In this document: positions 52,301-64,000 of the stretch, one piece after another
Position numbering within the stretch: position 1 is the first letter of the stretch
Layout: each line of letters begins with the position of its first letter
Assembly (NCBI GenBank): GCA_022113835.1
Contig: JAILWY010000004.1
Location: forward strand, 6,947,501 to 7,011,500
Origin: Atopsyche davidsoni
Taxonomy: Eukaryota; Arthropoda; Insecta; Trichoptera; Hydrobiosidae
DNA: 64,000 nucleotides
Direction of reading: 5' to 3'
Translations under genes and position numbers: made by a program
The notes under the pieces: generated by a model
The model's database searches: none
What the model saw: only the letters and a program-made list of their open reading frames with translations
What the model was told of the DNA's origin: nothing

Positions 52301-53954
52301 TCGATGGATCAAATGCTCAATCTTAGGTGTTTAAACAAATTACTTGGGAATTTTACCTGCAAATTTTAAGCTTTAAAGTTGTGACCAATATTATTAAAGA
52401 AGTTTTGAATTAAAAATTGACAATTTTTGTGACAAAATTATTACTTTACTATTTTTATATTTACTGCCACTGTAATATTTCAACCTGTTGATGGAGTTCC
52501 TGTGTGAACCCAATATTCATATATTTTAAAACTTTTAAGCAGTACTTTTACAGCAATGTTGGCAATTTGAGGCACTTCTTCTAATTCTGTAACTGTAAAG
52601 ACTTTTGTTAAAAATTAAAATATTTATGTATAGACTCTTAATAATCTCTAGAACTCGCAAAAACCTAGTATACAAACAAACAGAATAAAACAATAGTTGT
52701 AAAGTACATCCTTATGAATACGTGGCATATTTGCTAGATACGTGTATGAGAACATTTTCCATGAACTACTTTGCCGCACTCGGAGACCCATGGGTATTCT
52801 AAGGGATAAGAGCAGTGTCGTGTGCAGAACCCCTGGTCGAGTAGGGGCGCGCGGCTCGCCACGGTTACCGAGTGATGAATGCTGATGGTGATCGGTGATG
52901 ACAACTCGGCGCGACATGTTGTTTTTATTTATGACGAACTGGTGACAGACAAGTAATGACTTACTTTATTCAGTTATACAAGCTTTGTGAAGGTGAAAGG
53001 TCAGCTAATGGAAAAATATATATAATACACCGGATGACCAATGAAAGAGATGTATGGAGTGAATGAATCGTATAGAAATCGCCAGGTCACATTTGATACA
53101 ATAACAGCTGAATATTTTTTTTATGAACTAACCGAAAAAAGTTTTTTTTTGTATAGTAAATAATAAAATCTAACTTAACTTCCCAAAATATAAAACGCTT
53201 CGGGACATGTATTGAAATGTTGTATTCATTTTCGCACGCGTTATTGTGAGTGAGTAAACATTTATTTTTTACAGCTCACCTTGAGTCTACGTCGTAATTG
53301 TGAAATAATATTGATTTATAAACGTACCCTAGTCATTACTCGTAGGTATAAAATCTATTTAATGTAACTTTCGCAAATACGAACAATAAATCATAGCACT
53401 AAATAAATTTTACCCGATAACGTTTGACAAAGTTTGTAATTCCATCCCCTCCGTCATGGCGGAGTTACAATACGTCTTCCGTCTCACTTCACATTACGCG
53501 ATACGTATGTCTCAACTTTACTTACTTCCACTCGTAACAAATTAATCTCCCCTAATTAGCCAAAGCACACAAATTAAGTATTCGAATAAACTATACACAT
53601 TAATCTTAATCAGAATTTGTTTACACATAACTATGGAGGTTTTTGTTATGTTCACGTTTTCAAAAAGTCGCTCGTTATCTATGAATATGTATCGCGGCCA
53701 GTCATTAATCTCCCAACTCTCCCGGAATGGAAAACAAGCGTCATCGTCCGCAGCCGACGGACTAAAACAAAGGGATATATCCCGATTCAACAGTCGACGT
53801 ATCGCCATGACGATCCGTATTTCCCGATGCCAACTTTTTAAGATGACTCGCTCATCCTGACTGGGCAGGAGCAATCAGTTGATTGTTTTGTGTATTTCTT
53901 AAATAACTTTTATATTTGACATAGGAACTGACAGGACAATTTATTAAATGACTA

Positions 53955-53972
53955 TAGTAGTAGTAGTAGCAG
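53955..53972. repeat. Short (TAG)n microsatellite
   Basis: Five TAG units (53955-53969) are followed by one CAG unit. Confidence 0.8.
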
Positions 53973-56217
53973 TTACCGAAGTAACAATTCATATATTCAC
54001 ATATATGTGTCTAAGTATGTCTTTCAGCTGCATATTCGATTGCATAAAAATACAATCTACTATATTCAAATCATGAAAAGGATGATAAACATTACATTTT
54101 CATTTCAAAATATTGATTCGTAAAAAAACACATATGGTAATATGTATATGAAGTTCTTTTAATAAAAGTATTTTATAATGTAATATATTTTTTATTTTTT
54201 TGTACATAAAAAGGGTGATACTCTAATACTTAGTAAAAACTAATACTCTTAAACAAAATAACCTTGTTTGTTGAGCTAGCATTCATGAATACCTTAAAGT
54301 TACGTTTTTACAAATCCTTTATCCTTTGCGGTGCCTTTACCGTTTATAATAAATATTTATAAATCTGAGTTGATGTTGTAAACCTTTTTATGATTTCTAC
54401 AATGTCCTATTTGTCGTAACTTTACTCAGTAAGCAATATTTTATAGATAAATGAAATTTAATCCGCTTCACAATCTAAAATATTTTTCATTAATTATAAC
54501 AATTTTCCCCTAATAGTTGTAACATAATATTGTATTAAATATCAACAAATAAAGCTTAAGCTTTTCAATTGTGTTCTTTCATTGAAAATCCCATTCGATA
54601 CTTAATCTTTAGATGATGATTAAATAATTTTATTTATGCTGTATGATATTTAACTTAAGATGATAATAAAAATTTCTAATAATGTACAACGATATATTTA
54701 GGAATTTTAATTTATAGATCCTAAAACATATATATCAAAACAACCCTGAATAAAAATCTTCAATAAAAAAATATATATTTCTTATTAATAACACATCTTT
54801 CTGACATTGTCGATTTGTCACAAAAATTTGACACTAAGTAATACAACGAACTTCTTTTATGTATTCATAAATTAATAAGATTTTCATGTTTTCATGAATA
54901 ACCAGGTACTTAGCTTAAAATAAAAATAATAATATTAAAAAGCGCAGCCATATGCTGGATATCATATGGAAATCGTGGGTAAAGAGGTTGGTCGGAAAAC
55001 CCGTTAAACCCTAGCCATTTGCATGCAAAAGTGCGACATCACCCTCCTAATGGTCGCAAGTTGGAGTTTTTTTTTTTGCAAACATGCGTTTAATTTATTC
55101 GCGTCAGGGTATTTTAGTCGGCGATGCACAAAATCAACCTTTCGTTTATCTTTGGTGTACAAAATGCCACAAAACCATGACGCAGAAAATTTTTTACATG
55201 GAAAAAGTATATATATATTTATTTTTAATTAAATGTTTCCGTAGATTTTCTGTAATAGTTTTTTCGTAGTTCAAGGTCATATTTCTACTTAACACCTATG
55301 ATTATCTCCTTTTATGTCTTATTGCCGTTCGCTGCTGATTGGATCCTTTTTTTTATAAGAGAGTTGAATTCGGACTTTTTCTCGATATTGTTGATCAAGC
55401 CACAAATTTTCCACCTAATTTTTTTCTGGTTACAGTTTATATCCTAGAAATTTATTGCCAAATAACCGCTACGTTAAAAGTTGCTTCGGTGTAAAGGTTG
55501 AATTACATTGGAGATAAGATGCATCCTCGTCTGACACCCTTACAAATTTCTATGTTGTTTTTGCTCATCTTATGTGTATAAAACCTATGTGTTTTCCGCC
55601 TAGCCTTATATTGTTTAATAGACTTTATTTGTCGAATACTTTTTCGTATTTAATAAAGCACAAGACCATATTTTTTCGCTGGTCTTGACATTTAACGTCT
55701 TTTGTCTTGACAAAGTATTTGTAGATTTAAATTTAATAATTTTGTTAGTCGAAAACAATATAAATAATTTCATTTTATTTGGTGAATTAAGAATTATGTT
55801 TCTTTGTTCTCTACAATTATTTTTTGTTTTAAGATAAAAATTACTTTATTGTATTCACACTTGAAAATCAAAATTAAAAAAATAAAATTGGAATTTTTTT
55901 CGTATTTTCACGTCATGTTTTTGAACTATTTTTTTTTTTGCTTGATCTCATAATAATGTTTAAAGCAGAAATTATACGGCTTGTCACTTTTGAAAAGAGT
56001 AATTCAACGATATTTAACTTCATACCAAATAAGCATTTATTATTTACACAAACTGAATTATTATTTTATTACGTAAAAATAAAAAGATAAAACTCAACAC
56101 AAAATAAATTTAAAGATTGTTTTTTTTTTTTTTGTTAAGTTTTAATAATTATTATTATCTAACTAAAATTTCGTCATGAAACACAACCGTTTTTAAATTA
56201 ACAAAATCCCGTAATTT

Positions 56218-56470
56218 CCCGGGGGTGTTTAAAATAAGCTGGAATGATAAATCAAGGTGTGGCAGGGGGAGGCGACCGGAGGTTTAACGTCGTTTGGCTA
56301 TGAGAAGATAATTCCCTCAAGGTTTACCAGTGTGGAGGTAGCTCCCCGGGCCCGGCGCAGACCCTAAATCGAATTTGCCTGGCGATGCCAATCCGAGCCG
56401 GCGAGGATTGTATGACTGACGTGCGTAGTAAGTAGCTGAGCTGGTGACAAGCCTCGTCGACCCTGTCCAC
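56218..56470. other. GC-rich block in the presumed intron
   Basis: The stretch contains CCCCGGGCCCGGCGCAGACC and GATGCCAATCCGAGCCGGCG within AT-rich DNA. The open frame through it (minus strand) has no recognisable domain. It may be an intronic regulatory element or an old GC-rich repeat. Confidence 0.3.
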
Positions 56471-56805
56471 AATTTCATCAAATAACATTTGTCAAATATA
56501 CTAGAATGAAAATTTTCTACGGATATGTAGATTATATAAGCTTTAAGACAGTGTTTCATTAAACATTTGCCTTATTTCGCTCAAGTGATGCATTTTATAA
56601 AACATAATAGCATGTATCATATATAAGTAGTGGACATTGAATGTTTGTGGTGGGATGTGCTCTGGAAGTACCTTGTCGAGCTGGGGTGGCTCCTGCTATT
56701 GTTTCTGTAGCTTGCTACAGAAGAAGTATCAGATCTAAACGCTAGACATTTGTAAGGAAAGGATTACATAATAATGCTATTAAGCAGCAGAAATACGCAG
56801 AATAT

Positions 56806-56942
56806 TTCTTCCAATATAAAACCGCGTTGTAAAAGGACCCACTACACTATTTTTCCGTTAGATAACCATGAACAGTGAATCAACATGAGTATATACTCAG
56901 AAAAATTGTAACCAATCTCTTCTGAAGAGAAGCACACGATGG
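56806..56942 (-). repeat. R1 family fragment, inverted
   Basis: The minus strand reads GTGCTTCTCTTCAGAAGAGA, then TTGGTTACAATTTTTCTGAG, then AGTGTAGTGGGTCC and TTTTATATTGGAAGAAATA. It matches 35509-35660 along its whole length. Another R1 start in plus orientation follows at 57005, so two copies sit back to back. Confidence 0.5.
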
Positions 56943-57004
56943 AGAAGATCAAATATAAATATTTAAACACAGAAAAGTGAATAAACTAAGTTTTTGCTTA
57001 ATTC

Positions 57005-57130
57005 TTCAAGTGCCTTACTTCACAGGAGGTTGGTATCTTTTCATTAAGCAGATGATTAACCTGGACCAGTTTTGCTAATTCGGCTGTTAACCTGACTTCC
57101 AGCCACGTTAGCTTTCTCTTTTCAACGCCA
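57005..57130 (+). repeat. R1 family fragment
   Basis: TTCACAGGAGGTTGGTATC, TTCATTAAGCAGATGATTAA and CTGACTTCCAGCCAC follow in the same order as in the copy at 23991. It is diverged and cut short before the CGAAACTAGT segment. Confidence 0.45.
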
Positions 57131-58439
57131 CTTTTTCCTAGGATTTTTTCCTGGACAATCAGTTCCAATAGATATTTAGTATTACGATAAGTATGGCCAA
57201 AATATTACATTTTTCGTTTTTTAACTATCGTCAGGGGTTTTTTTTATTTGCGCATTCAGAACAAAACCAACCAAGTCTTAGGTATTTACTCTATTCATAA
57301 TGTTTTAAATAAACATAATATGCTTTATTTTAGTCTGAAGCATAAAATAAACAGCGGCAAAAAGAAGTATGAACAACTTGTATTATAAATTTACAATTTT
57401 ATAATAACAGATTTAATTAATATCAAGACAACTAGAATTACAATCAAACCAATTCAAATCCAAGAGTGCCCAAAACAATGGTATTATAATCTCGTGTATT
57501 TAATTGTCAATTCTCTTAGTTTTTTATATTAAATGAAATGATTTAGTATTTTATTGAAAAAACAAAAAAGTACACTTAATTTCGTTGGCTCAGTATAAAT
57601 TATATGTAGTTATATTAGCTTTTGAATAATATTAAGCATTTTTACGCATTTAAAAAAATACGCCAAAATAAATTCCAGAAAAATTTAACACATTAAAATA
57701 TTTTCTGTAAAAAATTCTGTGCTTAATTTTACAGAATTATTACCTTTCTTTCTTATTATCGCTTACCCTGACATTATCTTGCTTCTTATTCTCTCTAAGT
57801 GACCCAATCTAAAGCGTGAAATATAATTTTATTGGCTTTTTTAAATTTCCGGTTTCAAGGGAGTATTAAGTATCAGAAGAAATTATTATGAGAATGCGCC
57901 AATCGCTTTATTATTCTTCTTAATATTTTATCAGGAAAAGTCTCTTAGAGTTTGGTTGCTTTCTTTAACTTGGTTTTTTTTATTATCAAACAATTGAGTA
58001 AATTAATAATTAACATTGAATTTATTAACTTTTTAAATAAATGTTAATAAACATAACAGTTGTGCAGTCTTTAATTTATATATTAAATACAAAAAATAGA
58101 TCCTTTGACCGGCAAACGCACGCAATATTTAGCGATTTAGTACTGCCTCAAAACATGGTAATTTTGCGAGCATTAAAAAAACTCCATTAAAAGAAAAATA
58201 TTAAATTTATTATAATTATACTATAATATTTATAATAAAATCGCCCTATCGTCCTGTTGTCAAAACAAAAATATATTTTAACTTGGTTTTAAGCCTTTTT
58301 CCTAGTAAGACACCATAAATAAAATCGTTAAAAATAACCTTAAAAAGCAAGCACATGTGTTTGCAATAAAAACGATTTTATTTTTTTAAGTTACACGGAA
58401 TATTTTATTTTAATTTTAATAATTTTTTTTGAGATTTAG

Positions 58440-58459
58440 CACGTACAATATTGTACGTG
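58440..58459. promoter_or_regulatory. Perfect 20-bp palindrome with two TACGTG-type sites
   Basis: CACGTACAATATTGTACGTG reads the same on both strands and contains CACGTA and TACGTG as mirror halves. ACGTG cores are bound by bHLH-PAS factors such as Tango partners. A regulatory role is only a possibility; it could be a chance palindrome or the remains of an inverted repeat. Confidence 0.35.
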
Positions 58460-61400
58460 TTGAAACTTCTGGGTCATGTGTAATCGCCTTGCAATTATTT
58501 GCACGGTCATTTTTCCTGAAGTATTTTTCTGCTGAATTCTGTTTACACGTCCCGGGAAGGTTCCGCCGTATTGCGGCTGATTGTTTGCCGACTCTTTTAG
58601 AACGAATGTGAATAAGGCTTCCTCGCGATGTTTTCAGCATTTCACGTCTGTAGAGAAACTATAATAAAAATGGTAGGCTCAGATGTGCTCAGAAAAAAAA
58701 AACAATTTTTATAATAAAATTATCAATAGTAAAATGTTTTACTCTCTTGCTTGTTTGTCAAACGCGAAACCTTTTTCTGTATCTATCTCATCTTTTAATT
58801 ATTTTTTAAAAACATAAAATGTATCAGCATTTACATTTGAAGTATTCGTACATAAATACTATTTTTTTAATTTTAATCTCCGCTATTCGTTTCTTGATTT
58901 CCCGTTTTTCTCACAATGTCAGAAGCAAATACATTTTAACAGAGAATTGCTCTTAAGTCATATTTCTTGTAAACATGTTTTATTAAATTCTTGAATTGGG
59001 AGTTATATAACAAACACAAAGCATGTCTCAATTTTCAAAAAAATATCCACAATAAAAAGTACTCACGCTTTGTGTCAATTTGTTTTATTTTTTATTTCTC
59101 TCTACCAATTATGTATTGTTAACACTTCCGTCTTTTTTTCTACAAGTATTTTTTTCGCTATCATTTTTGAAGACCACGCCCTTAAGACATGACAGTTGTG
59201 GACTAGGGTGTTAGAGATAGTCCAGCCTTCTTATTTCTCATGTATGAGGCGATGCTGTGCCTGTCACTTACCTGACCTGCGTCACTCCCTCAATGGCCAC
59301 CCCTGCTACTTGAATTCTTGTCACACGTGCTTTAGCAGTCATACTTCTACACAAGATATTAAATACTTCGAAAAAACATTTTAGATTTCTAAAGAATTCT
59401 CAGCATTCAATATCATTTTTTTTATCTTTATCTTTTCATATTTTTTATTTCTCTCTGCTTGTTTTTTTAATAATGTTCAAATTATTTTATATCTTCACTT
59501 ATTTGGACTATTAAGAATTTCTTTATTCTTATAATAACTCTCATTTTTGCTTTAAAATTTCTCAGCTTACACTTTAAAAATACATTAAAAAAAAATTAAA
59601 TTCAATTCAAACAATTTTTGAATATTTGGTTTATCACAATTAATTACTCAGTTCTTGGGTATGATGCCGCGTTTTTTTTGTTATATGTTCTACAGTTTTG
59701 ATCCTTGTACTTCCAAATATTTTTTCAAAGCAATTCTTTTCTATATTCCAAGTACTGCGACCAAAATATTGAAATATTAAACGAGCGAAAACAAAGTGTA
59801 ACACCCAAGAAAGACTTTATATAAACAAAGTCTGCCAAAACTGCGAAAATACTCCAACATGATTATTGTTTTATTATTTTGAACCCTTTATTTTCATATT
59901 GAAATCATTTTATTTGAACTGTTTCTGCACGTTAATATTCCTCCCGGCTGAGTTCTGTCGTGAATATATAGTGAAGTTGGTGGCTTTGCAAAGAGTCGGG
60001 TATATTTTCAGAAACAATAGTTCCCTATTTTGGCTGTCGAATTCATTATTGCTGGGTTTTTATGTTCCAGCTTGTTCTTGGAATTTGTACGAGTGATATG
60101 CAAGAGTATTTCTGTAGGCACGTGGGAAAAAAGATAGCCAACAATTCATGGACTCACACGGCAAAAATACAATAACCTTTTAAGATGAAAATCAAAATGT
60201 GGGTTTTTGTGGGGAAAATATTTTTTTATATTTTGTATATATGCATTTTTTAATCAAATTTTCTACGAAAATCTTAATACAGAGATCATATATTAAATAT
60301 TGTTTTAAGTTTTAAATTTCATCGGTATGATTTATTTTTCCACCATTCACCATTCCAAAAATCATACTATCATGCTTTCGATATTTTTATAAAATATTAA
60401 TTTATTTTTTGTTCTGAGTACGTTTAAACTTTTTGATATAAAATATAATAAGAAAATGTATCAGCTTTAAAACAGAAGCTCTAACTAAACGGTAGTTAAT
60501 TATCTACATAAAAGGATATTTGATCTGATTGATCTGAAAATGATACTGATCTATTAAAATGATACTACTTATATTGATAACCATAATCTGTAATTTAAAA
60601 ACGTCATCATTTTAATACTATCCATATATAAAAGCCTCAAAATTTCAAATCGAAATACACCAGAACGCTTGTTAATTGATAGAGGCATTATTTACACACT
60701 TACATCACGTTGTGATAATTATCTTTATTGGGTTTTATTTTACAAATTATTGGGATGAGGAATCTTTTGCCATTACTTTTATAGTAATAGAAACTACACA
60801 GGTTGTAAGGACAGAAGCAGGTAGCCGGTGATTCAGATGTTATTACTACCGGCCAACTGTCCTGTCAAAACATTGTTTCAATTTGCCCCATACCGCATCA
60901 CGTCTATCAAGTCCACTCGCCATCAAAGCGAATTAAGCATTTCCTCCTCTTTGATTCATTAGTCCAGTGCGAGAGCAACAGAGACGCCCAAAGAATATGA
61001 ATCACTCGCGATGGAAACTTTCTTGTGGGTGTAAAAACAAAGCTCGACTCGTACTCTTTTTCTATTTGCAATTTTCTCGAGTTTTTCAATCTTGAGATGT
61101 CTTTATAATTTAATTTTCTAACATTTCTTGTTAGTCTGTATTTTCTGTTTCAGAAATAGTTTGAAATTTTTAAATTGCAAAATTATTTGTACGTTTACAG
61201 GCAAGTTTGATTTAATACTTTCGCTTTCAAAGAACGAAAGGTTTTATTTTAATAAAACTTTAAATTAATTTTAAATAAGTTTCTTCAGATAAATTTTTGT
61301 AAATACTTTTGAAGTAAATGCTACCAGATGAGATTTCATTGGTAAATAAAATATTTTCAACATATTTTATTTGATGTAAAGTTTTAAATCTGTATCTTTA

Positions 61401-63582
61401 GTTAAACATGCTATTCGCTACCAAATTGTATTAATATAAAATATTAAATCTCTATTACTATTCAAATAATCAATATATTTAAAATATTTACGCATAAACT
61501 ATTTATACAGCGTGTTTAAAAATGGCCATGTATCGATTACGTATTACCTTATTTTATTATTTCGATATTATAAACAACAAAACCACTGGCAATTCAATAT
61601 ATTATCACATACTTAATACGGGTAATCGATTTTACTGAGTATTTTATTCTGCGTGAATAAACCAAAAATAAACTTTTATACGTATATCAGCAGGTACTAA
61701 CCAAATGAGATATTCCAGATGCCGATTTTCTTTTACAAGCACATTTACTTTATTCTTTTATTATATACGCACTCCTAAGAGACCCTAAAAGATACGTCTT
61801 TTTCACAATTAATTTCTATCAAATGTGACACACATTTCCGCAGATATAATAAAAAAAAATTACAAAGCCAAGAGAAGAGTCGTGCTCGGAGTTATAATAA
61901 TTCCTGAAAGTATTTTTTTCCGGAATTTAACTTTAGTATCCCAGGCAGGTACGATATTAAAACGCGAGAGAACTTCGATGAATACCTTGCAAATTATGAT
62001 TTACTCATAAAATTAAAAGATAAATTACATGTGCATGATCTGAGGAAGAGGTACAGAGTGAGTCAACTTTGAAGGAAAAGCGTTTACTTGCTTAACTTCG
62101 TTCAATAAAACAGCTGCTAAGGAAGGTACTTGCGTGAATCTGGTGTTGTTTGCTGTCAGCTGTTACTGTTTCCATTAACTCTATCCTTCTTATTTCAATG
62201 AAATGTTGTATATTTTAATAAAAACTTATTATACGGGATAAGTTTGAGGGTTTTGTCAGACTCATTATTATTCCTTAAATTCTGAAGAAATCCTTGATGA
62301 TTATTCACTCACAGACGTTCACAAGAGAAATTGGTTTTACTTATTGCTTGGTTCGTGATTTTACAATGGAAAAATATAGTTGGTTTGACTGTAAAGATTT
62401 TTACGAAATTATTACTTGCTTATTCGACCTCAATTCGTTTAATTTATGTAGATTCCCATGTTTTAAAATACTTTTCTCATGTTTGTAGTCGTATTTTTAA
62501 CGCCTCAGCTTTTTTTTTTGAACGCAGGTGACACTCTAGAGAAAAAATCTTCACATCTTATTTATGATATAATAAGGCATTGAGAATGGATTGTCTGAAA
62601 AAGGCTCTAAGGTCTTCACCGGAAGCCACGAGATGCGGCTTCATTTGTTTTATTTTCCATTGTTTTGTGACACTCCATCGCAGAAGCGCCCCGCGGGACA
62701 TTCAGCATAAGAGAAGCCGCTTTGCCCCTGCATACTTGGCTTTAAAGTAAGCATCAATCATGTGACAGAATTCAGAACACTTTGAAATTTTCGCAAATCA
62801 TTAGTCATGCTCTGCCCTCACGCGGTGCGTATTTAAAAATTTATATATATTGTAGCGATCGAGATACGGATATATGCGAGCTTCGTAGAATTTAGCTTGT
62901 GAAGTGTATCTATTTATTTATGATAAGAAAAATAAAAAAAGTATAAAATACAAATTTATTATTTATCGTCATTAGCCAAAATCTTATTTACTCCAGAGTA
63001 AAAATAATATTTTTTCTTCAATTACTATAAATACAGTTTCATTTCGAAGTCGGGGTAAATATGCTGGCTTCCTGGTTGATGCACGGCTTTACAAAGTAAA
63101 CCTACTTGATAATAAATTTTCCTAGCTTCATTAATCGTAATGAAAGACTTCGGCTAAAACCTTCATAGACTTTAGAGCTTTCTACTAAAAAATATAAAGA
63201 AAAATACTTAAGAGTAATTAGGTTAAAACGTCGTCGATCAGCCGCCGTCTCCGTGAAACAAGTACCGACGAAATGCCCACTGAAGCTAATGCCAGCCACA
63301 ACTTTTATGAGTCGTAATGAAAAATTACACTACAATGTACACAAAATACAAGATTTATTAAATTCTATGAGCAGTTTTTATTGGTTTCGTTATTAAATAC
63401 AAGGCTAACAGGAGGGATTGCAATCCTTTGTATTCTGCTTGTATTATTATTAAGAAATTGCAATCCTTTGTAATATCATTTAGAATTATTTTTTTTCTCA
63501 ACATAAATCCTATGCTTAATGTCTTATTCGTGCAAGTTTGAATCATCTTTTGTGGAAACAATGTCTTTATTGCCAATTAAAT

Positions 63583-63616
63583 GTTTCGTGTAAAATTAAA
63601 TTATTTTACACGAAAC
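63583..63616. repeat. Perfect 14-bp hairpin with extended imperfect arms
   Basis: GTTTCGTGTAAAAT (63583-63596) and ATTTTACACGAAAC (63603-63616) are exact inverted repeats with a 6-base loop. After a short insertion on the right side, ATTAAATGTT and AACATTTAAT continue the symmetry, so the whole foldback spans about 63577-63631. Confidence 0.65.
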
Positions 63617-64000
63617 CATCAACATTTAATCAATCTTATTTCAAGCTTCAAATGAATTATAAATAGTTTTTTTACATTGATGTATTAATTTATTTCAAAC
63701 ACTCAATAATCTTAAACATCTTTGTTTAAATTTTTTGAGATTTTTTATATAGTAAAATTATTTCACAGCAAATAACCCACTCACTATTTATTGAAAGCAA
63801 AATACTTAAAGCCCTAAACGAAGGAATCGTTGTTCTTACTAATAAGTAACAATATCTGAGAATACTTGGAATTTTATCTAATAAAGTAAATCATTTTAAA
63901 ATTCAACGTCTGGTTCTTGCTTTTCAGACCACAAAAAAAATTTACGGTCTGTGGCTTAACCCATTTCGTTCCCAACAACACGCAAGACTAGAAATATCGA

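Larger units (their letters stand above)
52301..64000. other. Presumed receptor intron, distal part
   Basis: It contains the R1 copies at 56806 and 57005, the palindrome at 58440, the hairpin at 63583 and GC-richer patches at 52780-52920, 53440-53860, 56218-56470 and 60790-61030. No exon with GPCR transmembrane character was recognised. A 15-bp direct repeat TTGCAATCCTTTGTA occurs at 63418 and 63458. Confidence 0.4.

Noticed and set aside
53542..53874. 110-codon minus-strand frame overlapped by two plus-strand frames
   Set aside because: Open frames in several phases show simply a stop-poor patch; no transmembrane pattern or receptor exon features are present.

Overview
This window looks like AT-rich nuclear DNA from an insect. 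I cannot name the species or order. The evidence is one spliced exon of an insect-type neuropeptide GPCR, very long non-coding stretches, no bacterial-style gene packing, and several eukaryotic DNA transposons and a tRNA-like SINE pair with recognisable ends. Almost all short open frames here are chance frames in AT-rich DNA, and I left them out.

The only host gene I can support is on the minus strand at 32935-33198. It is the last coding exon of a rhodopsin-family receptor: end of TM6/loop 3, TM7 with NPLLY, helix 8, twin cysteines and a short tail. It most resembles the allatostatin-A (galanin-like) receptor. Its splice acceptor is clear, but I found no upstream exon in the 30.8 kb up to the window edge. 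I therefore read 33199-64000 as probable intron and 1 to about 32.57 kb as 3' flank. Its 3' UTR is a degenerate repeat array that seems to run into the last codons.

Mobile elements: two Helitron-type insertions in the same orientation (4608-4987 and 7054-7713), both with TC...CTAG ends, a 3' hairpin and A|T target sites; a 726-bp non-autonomous hAT-like element (24643-25368, TSD CTTTAGAA); a 2164-bp decayed hAT element (43736-45899, 14-bp TIRs, TSD TTGTTCAT) with a broken transposase gene; a head-to-head pair of tRNA-like SINEs forming a foldback (18811-19125); and pieces of an unidentified dispersed repeat at six or more places.

Structured but unexplained DNA: a tandem array of short GAGCTTTT/AAAAGCTC hairpins at 51981-52300, several isolated long hairpins, a perfect 20-bp palindrome at 58440-58459, and GC-rich islands that could be regulatory or old repeats.

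I see no CRISPR array, no canonical tRNA or rRNA gene, and no operon-like gene cluster. Nothing here convincingly shows a new multi-gene system. The hairpin array and the UTR repeat are the best candidates for undescribed local structure.
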